DNA from: Parvularculaceae bacterium | Lineage (GTDB): Bacteria; Pseudomonadota; Alphaproteobacteria; Caulobacterales; Parvularculaceae | DNA: 7,462 nt | NCBI GenBank assembly: GCA_013389125.1 | Contig: JACADX010000167.1 | Span: 1-7,462 of the forward strand | Direction: 5' to 3' | Part shown: piece by piece, positions 1 to 5,794 of the stretch | How the letters are laid out: each line of letters opens with the position of its first letter | Numbering within the stretch: the stretch's first letter is position 1 | Position numbers and translations under genes: made by a program | Notes under the pieces: model-generated | The model's input: the letters and a program-made list of their open reading frames with translations, nothing else | What the model was told of the DNA's origin: nothing | The model's database searches: none

Positions 1-1041
1 CAAAAGCCCGGCGAAGTGCTCGTGCAAACCACCGCGACCGGGGTCTGCCATACCGACGCCTACACGCTCGAGGGAAAGGATTCCGAAGGCATCTTCCCGT
101 CGATTCTCGGCCATGAAGGCGCGGGCGTCGTGCGCGAGATCGGCGCCGGCGTCACGAGCGTCGCGGTCGGCGATCACGTCATTCCTCTCTACACGCCGGA
201 ATGCCGGCAATGCAAAACCTGCCTTTCGCGCAAGAGCAATCTCTGCACCTCGATCCGCGCGACGCAAGGGAAGGGGCTGATGCCGGACGGCACCAGCCGT
301 TTCAAGCGCAAGGGCGAGACGATTTATCATTATATGGGCTGTTCGACTTTTTCGAACTTCACGGTGCTGCCGGAAATCGCGGTGGCGAAAATCCGCAAGG
401 ACGCGCCATTCGACAAGGCGTGCTATATCGGCTGCGGCGTCACGACCGGCATCGGCGCCGTCATCTGGACGGCGAAGGTCGAGGCCGGCGCGAATTGCGC
501 GGTGTTCGGCCTCGGCGGCATCGGCCTTAACGTCATTCAGGGGCTCCGCCTCGTCGGCGCAAACAGGATTATCGGCGTCGACGTCAATCCAGCAAAGCGG
601 AAGATGGCCGAAGAATTCGGGATGACGGATTTCGTCAACCCAACGGAGACCGGCGCCAAGAACGTCGTCGACAAGGTTGTCGAACTGACCGGCGGCGGCG
701 CCGACTATTCTTTCGACTGCACCGGCAACACCGACGTGATGCGCCAGGCGCTCGAATGCTGCCATCGCGGCTGGGGCCAGTCGATCATCATCGGCGTCGC
801 CGAGGCGGGCAAGGAGATTGCGACGCGTCCGTTCCAGCTTGTGACGGGCCGCGTCTGGAAGGGCTCGGCCTTCGGCGGCGCGCGCGGGCGCACCGACACG
901 CCGAAAATCGTCGACTGGTATATGGATGAGAAAATCGAAATCGATCCCTTGATCACGCACACGATGCCGCTTGAAAAGATCAATGACGCGTTCGATCTGA
1001 TGCATGAAGGCAAGTCGATCCGCTCAGTGATCGTTTATTGA
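1..1041 (+). CDS. adhC: S-(hydroxymethyl)glutathione dehydrogenase / class III alcohol dehydrogenase, 5'-truncated
   Basis: NAD-dependent, zinc-containing cytosolic enzyme that oxidises S-(hydroxymethyl)glutathione, the spontaneous formaldehyde-glutathione adduct, to S-formylglutathione. The frame is open from base 1 (Gln-Lys-Pro-Gly-Glu-Val), so the true start lies upstream; about 25-30 N-terminal residues are missing compared with the usual ~370. Numbered from base 1, the 346-residue fragment shows the catalytic zinc motif GVCHTDAY (Cys16), GHEG (His38), a four-cysteine structural zinc lobe (Cys68, 71, 74, 82), the IRATQGKG segment typical of class III enzymes (its Arg, residue 86, matches the position that binds the glutathione adduct), the third catalytic zinc Cys145 in GCGVTTG, and the Rossmann motif GLGGIG at 170-175 followed by Asp194 for NAD. 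The C-terminal KGSAFGGARGR stretch is also typical. moaA follows after 6 bases. S-formylglutathione hydrolase, a common neighbour, is not downstream. The family call is very secure. Confidence 0.97.
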   Translation, partial: QKPGEVLVQTTATGVCHTDAYTLEGKDSEGIFPSILGHEGAGVVREIGAGVTSVAVGDHVIPLYTPECRQCKTCLSRKSNLCTSIRATQGKGLMPDGTSRFKRKGETIYHYMGCSTFSNFTVLPEIAVAKIRKDAPFDKACYIGCGVTTGIGAVIWTAKVEAGANCAVFGLGGIGLNVIQGLRLVGANRIIGVDVNPAKRKMAEEFGMTDFVNPTETGAKNVVDKVVELTGGGADYSFDCTGNTDVMRQALECCHRGWGQSIIIGVAEAGKEIATRPFQLVTGRVWKGSAFGGARGRTDTPKIVDWYMDEKIEIDPLITHTMPLEKINDAFDLMHEGKSIRSVIVY

Positions 1042-1047
1042 GATGCG

Positions 1048-2073
1048 ATGACGACCGATAAATATGCAGGATCGCCGCCCGGCCCGCCGTTGATTGACGG
1101 CTTTGGGAGGCGCGTCACCTATTTGCGCCTTTCCGTCACGGATCGGTGCGATCTGCGCTGCGCCTACTGCATGTCGGAGCGCCCCGAATTCGCACCCAAG
1201 GCCGGCGTTCTTTCGCTGGAGGAACTTGAAAGCGTGGCGCGCGCCTTCATTGCGCGCGGCGTGCGCAAGATCCGCTTGACCGGCGGCGAGCCGCTCGCGC
1301 GGCGGAACGTCATGAGCCTTGTCGAGGGGCTTTCCCAGTATCTGGCGAACGGCGCCCTCGACGAACTGACCTTGACGACCAACGGGACGCAGCTCGACAG
1401 ATTTGTGGAAGCGCTAAGGCACGCCGGCGTCAGAAGGATCAACGTCTCGCTCGATACGCTCGATCGGGCGAAATTTGCGGCGATCGCGCGCCGCGATGCG
1501 GTGGATCGCGTGCTCGCCGGCATTGACGCCGCGCTAAAGGCGGGCCTTGCGGTCAAGATCAACACGGTCGCCCTCAAAGATCGCAATCTCGACGAGATCC
1601 CGACGCTCATTGAATGGGCGCATGAGCGAGGGATGGAACTCACCCTCATCGAAGTGATGCCGCTTGGCGAGGTCGGCGAGGATCGAAGCGACCAGTTTGC
1701 GCCGCTCCGCGACGTGGAGTCAGCGCTCAAAAGGCGGTGGACGCTGGAGGCGGACGACCATCGAACCGGCGGACCTGCGCGTTATGTGCGCGTCAAGGAG
1801 ACCGGCGGCCGCCTTGGCTTCATTACGCCGCTGACGGCGAATTTCTGCGACGGCTGCAATCGCGTGCGCGTCACTTGCACGGGCGAGCTCTTCATGTGCC
1901 TCGGCCGTCAGGGCCGCGTCGATCTCAAAGCGGCGCTAAGGACGGGCGGGGCGCCCGCGCTCAATGAAGCGCTTGATCTCGCGATGGCGCGCAAACCCCT
2001 CGGTCACGAATTTGATGCGGCGCGGCCGGGGGCGGGCGCCGTTTCCCGTTTCATGTCGGCGACAGGCGGCTGA
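1048..2073 (+). CDS. moaA: GTP 3',8-cyclase MoaA (radical SAM, Moco step 1)
   Basis: Radical S-adenosylmethionine enzyme that converts GTP to (8S)-3',8-cyclo-7,8-dihydro-GTP, the first committed step of molybdenum-cofactor synthesis; MoaC takes the product. The 341-residue protein has the N-terminal radical-SAM cluster motif CDLRCAYC (Cys34, 38, 41), the SAM-binding LTGGEPL at 77-83, TTNGT near 110-114 and NVSLDTLD near 132-139. The second, substrate-side 4Fe-4S cluster is marked by FCDGCNRVRVTCTGELFMC (Cys267, 270, 284). It ends in Gly-Gly (340-341), the tail MoaA needs for activity. The ATG at 1048 is the only sensible start: the ATG at 1043 meets a stop after two codons, and the conserved core begins about 20 residues in. 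Only a weak GAG lies upstream, so translation may be coupled to the dehydrogenase stop 6 bases before. There is no room for a Moco riboswitch here. Confidence 0.97.
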   Translation: MTTDKYAGSPPGPPLIDGFGRRVTYLRLSVTDRCDLRCAYCMSERPEFAPKAGVLSLEELESVARAFIARGVRKIRLTGGEPLARRNVMSLVEGLSQYLANGALDELTLTTNGTQLDRFVEALRHAGVRRINVSLDTLDRAKFAAIARRDAVDRVLAGIDAALKAGLAVKINTVALKDRNLDEIPTLIEWAHERGMELTLIEVMPLGEVGEDRSDQFAPLRDVESALKRRWTLEADDHRTGGPARYVRVKETGGRLGFITPLTANFCDGCNRVRVTCTGELFMCLGRQGRVDLKAALRTGGAPALNEALDLAMARKPLGHEFDAARPGAGAVSRFMSATGG

Positions 2074-2075
2074 CG

Positions 2076-2324
2076 ATGGCGCGCGTCATCTTTTACGGCC
2101 GGCTCGCGGACCGCGCGGGACGCGAAAGGCGTGCGCCCGTCGCAGGACAAGGCGAAACGCTTCGGCATTTTCTTACGCGAATGGCGGGAGACGACGCGGA
2201 ACTCGCGGCAATGTTGTCGGGTCAGGGGATCAATTTCGCCGTCAATGATTCCATCGCGCCGCCCGAGACGGTGATTGGGGACGCCGATGAAATCGCCGTG
2301 ATGCCGCCCTTCAGCGGCGGATGA
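2076..2324 (+). CDS. moaD: Molybdopterin synthase small subunit MoaD
   Basis: Ubiquitin-fold sulfur carrier. Its C-terminal glycine is adenylylated and thiocarboxylated, then donates sulfur inside MoaE to turn cyclic pyranopterin monophosphate into molybdopterin. The product is 82 residues, the usual MoaD size. It begins with a beta-strand (ARVIFYGRLADRAG) and ends in VMPPFSGG, with the obligatory terminal Gly-Gly preceded by the acidic-then-hydrophobic DADEIAV segment of the fold. The ATG lies 2 bases after the moaA stop and moaE starts 1 base after its own stop, so the three genes are translated as a tight unit. The activating enzyme MoeB and the sulfurtransferase are not in the window and must be encoded elsewhere. 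Confidence 0.95.
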   Translation: MARVIFYGRLADRAGRERRAPVAGQGETLRHFLTRMAGDDAELAAMLSGQGINFAVNDSIAPPETVIGDADEIAVMPPFSGG

Positions 2325-2325
2325 C

Positions 2326-2727
2326 ATGATCGAACTTGTCGAACGATCGATCGACCCGGCCCGCCTCTTGACTGCTTTTGCGGAGCGCGGCGCCGGCGCG
2401 GGCGCGATGGTGTCGTTTACGGGGATCGTCCGGGGCGAGGGCGGAACGGGCGTCGAGGCGCTGTTTCTCGATCATGCGCCGGTCCTGACGGCGCGCGAGA
2501 TCGAACGCGCGGCCGCCGAAGCGCGCAACCGCTGGCGGCTAGTCGGTTCTTGCATCGTTCATCGCGTCGGCCGCATCGCCGTCGGCGAGGCCGTCGTATT
2601 TGCGGCGACGGCAGCCGCGCATCGCCGCGAAGCCTTCGAAGCCTGCGACTTTCTGGTCGATTTCCTGAAAACCGACGCGCCGTTTTGGAAGAAGGAAATT
2701 CGCCGCAGCGGCGAGGCTTGGATTTAG
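2326..2727 (+). CDS. moaE: Molybdopterin synthase catalytic subunit MoaE
   Basis: Large subunit of molybdopterin synthase, which binds cyclic pyranopterin monophosphate and receives sulfur from the MoaD thiocarboxylate tail in a heterotetramer. At 133 residues it is slightly shorter than the E. coli protein (about 150), mainly through a shorter C-terminus that ends at GEAWI. Visible family signatures are GAMVSFTGIVR near 26-36, the HRVGRIAVGEAVVFAATAAAHR core near 79-100, and the active-site block FLKTDAPFWKKE. In that block Lys115 and Lys122 correspond to the catalytic lysines of E. coli MoaE (Lys119 and Lys126). The start lies 1 base after the moaD stop. A 47-base gap follows before moaB. 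Confidence 0.95.
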   Translation: MIELVERSIDPARLLTAFAERGAGAGAMVSFTGIVRGEGGTGVEALFLDHAPVLTAREIERAAAEARNRWRLVGSCIVHRVGRIAVGEAVVFAATAAAHRREAFEACDFLVDFLKTDAPFWKKEIRRSGEAWI

Positions 2728-2761
2728 CCTTCAAAGAGGGATTATGGAGATCGCGATCGCT

Positions 2762-2767
2762 GGAGGT
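2762..2767 (+). promoter_or_regulatory. Shine-Dalgarno sequence of moaB
   Basis: GGAGGT, 7 bases before the ATG at 2775. It is the strongest ribosome binding site in the window and fixes the moaB start; the reading frame is open further upstream only because it shadows moaE. An out-of-frame ATG at 2768 lies too close to this site to be used well. Confidence 0.8.
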
Positions 2768-2774
2768 ATGCCCT

Positions 2775-3305
2775 ATGGCGGGGATTGATCCCAATCTCGA
2801 ATTCAAGCCGCTGCAGATAGCGATTCTCACCGTTTCAGACACGCGGACGCTCGAGACGGACACGTCCGGCGCGCTTCTTGTCGAGCGTCTCGACAAGTCT
2901 GGCCACAAACTAAAGGCGCGCGCGCTCGTTCGGGACGACATTTCAGAAATCCGCAGCGCCATTGAGGCGTGGATCGCCGATCCGGCGGTCGACGCCGTCA
3001 TTACGACTGGCGGCACCGGACTTACCGGTCGCGACGTGACGGTCGAGGCGGTGACGCCGCTGTTTGAAAAAACCCTTGAAGGCTTTTCGGTTGTTTTTCA
3101 CATGGTGAGCCATGAGAGCGTCGGCCTTTCGACCTTGCAGTCGCGCGCGACGGCGGGCGTCGCCAATGGCACGGTCATTTTCTGCCTGCCGGGTTCGACC
3201 GGCGCCGTCCGGGACGGCTGGGACAAGGTGATCTCGCATCAGCTCGATTGCCGCTATCGGCCCTGCAATCTCGTCGAGCTGATGCCGCGGCTAAAGGAGC
3301 GGTGA
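2775..3305 (+). CDS. moaB: MoaB/MogA-family molybdopterin adenylyltransferase-like protein
   Basis: Member of the MoaB/MogA family, 176 residues. MogA-type proteins adenylylate molybdopterin before molybdate insertion by MoeA. E. coli MoaB itself is reported to be dispensable, whereas MoaB acts as the adenylyltransferase in some organisms that lack MogA. The protein starts MAGIDPN. It carries ILTVSDTR near 17-24, an acidic pair at Asp54-Asp55, the nucleotide-binding TTGGTGLTGRDVTVEA at 77-92 with Asp87, MVSHESVGLSTLQSRA near 110-125, and the MoaB-type tail CLPGSTGAVRDGW...QLDCRYRPCNL. This tail places it with MoaB rather than MogA, but both acidic positions matching the MogA catalytic aspartates are kept, so an active enzyme is plausible. 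The start is set by a strong GGAGGT; moaC follows after 1 base. Confidence 0.93.
   Translation: MAGIDPNLEFKPLQIAILTVSDTRTLETDTSGALLVERLDKSGHKLKARALVRDDISEIRSAIEAWIADPAVDAVITTGGTGLTGRDVTVEAVTPLFEKTLEGFSVVFHMVSHESVGLSTLQSRATAGVANGTVIFCLPGSTGAVRDGWDKVISHQLDCRYRPCNLVELMPRLKER
3293..3299 (+). promoter_or_regulatory. Shine-Dalgarno sequence of moaC
   Basis: AAAGGAG inside the last codons of moaB, 7 bases before GTG 3307. It supports GTG as the moaC initiation codon; the next in-frame ATG (residue 15, in the conserved MVDIS) would cut into the domain. Confidence 0.75.
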
Positions 3306-3306
3306 A

Positions 3307-3780
3307 GTGGGAAAGTTCAGCCATTTCGACGCAGAGGGCCGGCCGCGAATGGTCGACATCTCGTCAAAGGCGGAAACGGCGCGGACGGCGACGGCTCGCG
3401 GGCGTGTGGCTTTCACGGCCGCCGCATACAAGGCGATCCGCGAACACGGCTCGGCGAAGGGCGATCCGCTCCGGATCGCGGAACTTGCGGGCGTCATGGG
3501 CGCAAAGAAAACCGCAGATCTGATACCGCTTTGCCATCCCTTGCCGATCGCCGCGGTGACCGTTGAGGCGGCGTTCAACGATGCGGCTGAAGCGATCGAC
3601 ATCGTCGCTTGCGTCAAGACGACGGGAAAAACCGGCGTCGAGATGGAAGCGCTCGCGGCGGCGTCAATCGCATGCCTTGCCGTCTACGACATGACGAAGG
3701 CGGTCGACAAGGCGATGACGATCGGACCAATCGAGCTCGTCGAAAAGACCGGCGGCAAGTCGGTGGACTACAGGCGATGA
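3307..3780 (+). CDS. moaC: Cyclic pyranopterin monophosphate synthase MoaC
   Basis: Converts the MoaA product, 3',8-cyclo-7,8-dihydro-GTP, to cyclic pyranopterin monophosphate; forms a hexamer in the cytosol. The 157-residue protein matches the usual length (E. coli 161) and, by chance, the E. coli numbering. It contains MVDISSK at 15-21, KKTADLIPLCHPLP at 67-80 with the active-site His77, KTTGKTGVEMEAL at 104-116, and DMTKAVDKAM at 128-137 with the catalytic Asp128 and Lys131. It ends with the typical EKTGGKSVDYRR. The GTG start is favoured by AAAGGAG 7 bases upstream and by its position 1 base after the moaB stop. Its TGA overlaps the ATG of moeA (ATGA), implying translational coupling. Confidence 0.96.
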   Translation: MGKFSHFDAEGRPRMVDISSKAETARTATARGRVAFTAAAYKAIREHGSAKGDPLRIAELAGVMGAKKTADLIPLCHPLPIAAVTVEAAFNDAAEAIDIVACVKTTGKTGVEMEALAAASIACLAVYDMTKAVDKAMTIGPIELVEKTGGKSVDYRR

Positions 3781-5000
3781 CCGCGATGCGGTCTGTCGAT
3801 GAAGCGCTGGCGGAGATAACGCGCGCGGCGCAGCCGCTTTCGCCCGAAACTGTCGCGATCGGAGACGCGGCGGATCGCGTTCTTGCGGCGGACGTGGTCG
3901 CTGCAATCACGCAGCCGCCGTTTCGCGCCTCGGCGATGGACGGTTACGCCATCCGATCGCCGGACGCGGCGCCGGGCGCGCGCCTGCACGTTATTGGCGT
4001 TTCGGCAGCAGGATCGCCATTTCGGGGCAGGGTTGGCCCCTCGCAGGCCGTGCGCATTTACACCGGCGCCGTCGCGCCGGACGGCGCCGACCGCATTCTC
4101 ATCCAAGAAGAGGCCCTTGTTGAAAACGACTGCGTCGTCATCGCCGTCCCGCAAACGGGCGGGACGAACATCCGCGAGGCGGGGATCGATTTTTCCGTCG
4201 GCGCCGTCCTGAAGCGGCGCGGCGCGCGGCTGTCGGCGATCGATCTTGGCCTTATCGCATCGTCAAACGTATCCACTGTCAGCGTTTCCAGGCGGCCGCT
4301 GGTCGCCTATTTCGACAATGGCGACGAGCTCGTTGAACCGGGCGCGGCCCTTGAAGAGGGGCGAATTGTCGGATCGAACCGGTTTGCGCTGGAGGCGCTC
4401 GTGGCGGCGTGGGGGGGAAGCCCGCGCTATCTCGGGCGCGCCGCTGACGATCCTCGCGAGGTTCGCCGCAAATTCGCCGAGGCCGCCGGCGCAGACGTCG
4501 TGGTCGCCGTCGGCGGCGCGTCCGTCGGCGATCATGACTATGTGCGACGCGCCTTCGAGGACGCCGGCGGAAAAATCGTCTTCGCCAAGGTGTCTGTGAA
4601 GCCCGGCAAGCCGACCTGGTTCGGCCGCCTCGACGGCTCGTGCGTCATCGGGCTTCCCGGCAATCCCGCATCGGCGATCGTGTGCGCGATCCTCTTTGTG
4701 AAGCCTTTGATCGCAGGCCTTCTTGGCGAAAGCGCGCGGGGCGGCGCCATCTGCGCATCGCTTTCGGCGTCGATGAGAGAGAACGGCGCGCGGGAATCCT
4801 ATTTGCTGGGACAGCTCATCGGCGACCGCACGGGGCGGCTCATGGTGACGCCGTTTGTCAAGGAGGATTCATCGCTGATGACGCCGCTGGCGCTCGGCAA
4901 TTGTCTGATCCGCAGGCCGGCGAACGCGCCGGCCGCGGCGGCGGGCGAAGTCGTCGACTGTATTCCTTACGGCGCCATCGCGGCAGGCGGCGCTGAATGA
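3777..5000 (+). CDS. moeA: Molybdopterin molybdenumtransferase MoeA
   Basis: Ligates molybdate to adenylylated molybdopterin with release of AMP, giving Mo-molybdopterin. Taken from the ATG at 3777, which overlaps the moaC stop as ATGA, it is 407 residues (E. coli 411); an ATG at 3786 is a possible alternative. The reading frame extends upstream only as a shadow of moaC. Motifs in order: PPFRASAMDGYAI at 47-59 with the conserved Asp55; YTGAVAPDGADRILIQEE near 95-112; NIREAGIDF at 131-139; the MogA-like domain with AYFDNGDELVEPG near 177-189; VGGASVGDHDYV at 245-256; KPGKPTWFG at 275-283; GLPGNPASA at 292-300. Two family motifs are slightly off consensus: NGDEL for the usual TGDEL, and GGAS for GGVS. 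Both keep the acidic Asp183 and Glu184. The C-terminal domain (from about 325) is complete. The TGA overlaps the mobA start. Confidence 0.95.
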   Translation: MTAMRSVDEALAEITRAAQPLSPETVAIGDAADRVLAADVVAAITQPPFRASAMDGYAIRSPDAAPGARLHVIGVSAAGSPFRGRVGPSQAVRIYTGAVAPDGADRILIQEEALVENDCVVIAVPQTGGTNIREAGIDFSVGAVLKRRGARLSAIDLGLIASSNVSTVSVSRRPLVAYFDNGDELVEPGAALEEGRIVGSNRFALEALVAAWGGSPRYLGRAADDPREVRRKFAEAAGADVVVAVGGASVGDHDYVRRAFEDAGGKIVFAKVSVKPGKPTWFGRLDGSCVIGLPGNPASAIVCAILFVKPLIAGLLGESARGGAICASLSASMRENGARESYLLGQLIGDRTGRLMVTPFVKEDSSLMTPLALGNCLIRRPANAPAAAAGEVVDCIPYGAIAAGGAE

Positions 5001-5629
5001 TCGCGCGCGATGACGTCGCCGGCTTGATCCTTGCCGGCGGGATGTCGCGGCGCTTTGCCGGCGGCGCCAAGGACGCCGCGCTGCTCGGCGGCAAGACGCT
5101 GATCGATCGCGTTATGGAACGCGCAAGATCGCAGGTGCGGACCCTCGCGATCAGCCGCGCCCGCGCCGCGCCCTTCGGCGACCGCGGACTGCCGATCGTC
5201 GAAGACATCTTCGAAAATCGCGGCCCGCTCGGCGGGGTTCACGCCGGCCTTTTATGGGCTGCGACGCTGGCGCCGCGGCCGACGCATCTTGCGACATTTC
5301 CATGCGACGCGCCGTTTCTTCCGGATGATCTCGTCAGGCGCCTTGCAGCGCCGCTCGATCAATCGCAAAGCGGCTCCGCCGTCGCGAAGAACGGCGCCCT
5401 TGTGCACGCCACATTCGCCCTATGGTCTCTCAACACCGCCGAAAGCGCCGCGGCGCTCTTGCGGTCGGGGCCGTTTTCCCTGGTCAATTTCGCCCGCGAG
5501 GTTGGAGCGGTTGAGGTCGAATTTCCGGACGCAAGCGGCGCCTCCTTTGCAAATATCAACACCGCTGAAGACCTCGATGCGCACGCGCGACGACTGCGCG
5601 GCGGCGCGCCGTTTTCGGGCAGGGACTGA
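4997..5629 (+). CDS. mobA: Molybdenum cofactor guanylyltransferase MobA
   Basis: Transfers GMP from GTP to Mo-molybdopterin to form the guanine dinucleotide cofactor used by DMSO-reductase-family enzymes (formate dehydrogenase, periplasmic nitrate reductase and relatives). The 210-residue protein shows the nucleotidyltransferase fold: GLILAGGMSRRF at 9-20, Lys25, VEDIFENRGPLGGVHAG near 68-84, the metal-binding Asp104 in FPCDAPFLPDDLV, and a C-terminal FANINTAEDL near 188-197. The loop GGAKDAALLGGKTL is slightly longer than in E. coli. The ATG overlaps the moeA stop (ATGA), so translation is probably coupled. It is the last recognisable Moco gene of the run; no mobB follows. The CobY/MobA-like fold also occurs in enzymes such as MocA, but the context and the GPLGG motif favour MobA. 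Confidence 0.92.
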   Translation: MIARDDVAGLILAGGMSRRFAGGAKDAALLGGKTLIDRVMERARSQVRTLAISRARAAPFGDRGLPIVEDIFENRGPLGGVHAGLLWAATLAPRPTHLATFPCDAPFLPDDLVRRLAAPLDQSQSGSAVAKNGALVHATFALWSLNTAESAAALLRSGPFSLVNFAREVGAVEVEFPDASGASFANINTAEDLDAHARRLRGGAPFSGRD

Positions 5630-5794
5630 AGGCGAGCGCGCATGGACCAGGCTCGCGAAGGGCGATATGACGGCGACCGTCGGCCGCCATCGGCTTGATG
5701 CGGAAAAAGGCGGCGGCGACGCGAGATCCGCGCCCGGACGTCGGGGGAGGCGCGGCGGATTCTCATTCCCGGCGGCGAAAAAGGGCGCGCATCC
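5630..5794 (+). other. Spacer between mobA and the PrnB-like gene
   Basis: Holds no recognisable protein, RNA or clear promoter. It is very rich in GGCGGCG/GGAAAAAGG-type purine runs. The one open frame worth noting runs from ATG 5667 to TGA 5798 (43 residues, Arg/Gly-rich), and its stop overlaps the GTG start of the next gene as GTGA. A second tiny frame from ATG 5642 encodes 18 residues. Neither resembles a family I know. The spacer is the only sizeable break in the plus-strand gene run, so it may carry a weak promoter for the PrnB-like gene, but I cannot point to -35/-10 boxes. Confidence 0.4.

Noticed and set aside
1042..1047. Moco riboswitch or promoter before moaA
   Set aside because: Only 6 bases separate moaA from the preceding stop codon, leaving no room for a leader structure outside coding sequence.
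1164..1730. 188-codon minus-strand open frame inside moaA
   Set aside because: It lies entirely within a gene with full radical-SAM motifs on the plus strand, its product is Ser/Arg/Ala-rich low-complexity sequence, and it has no family signature; an antisense shadow of high-GC codon use.
2753..2760. GCGATCGC octamer as a functional palindrome
   Set aside because: A single copy in GC-rich DNA with frequent GATCG words; no clustering or placement suggesting a role.
2550..2774. N-terminal extension of the moaB frame
   Set aside because: The extension translates moaE out of frame into an Arg/Ser-rich string. The strong GGAGGT before ATG 2775 and the normal MoaB length set the start there.
3609..3776. 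N-terminal extension of the moeA frame into moaC
   Set aside because: It would overlap the catalytic end of moaC by 168 bases and encodes Arg/Gly-rich nonsense. MoeA homology begins right after the ATGA at 3777.
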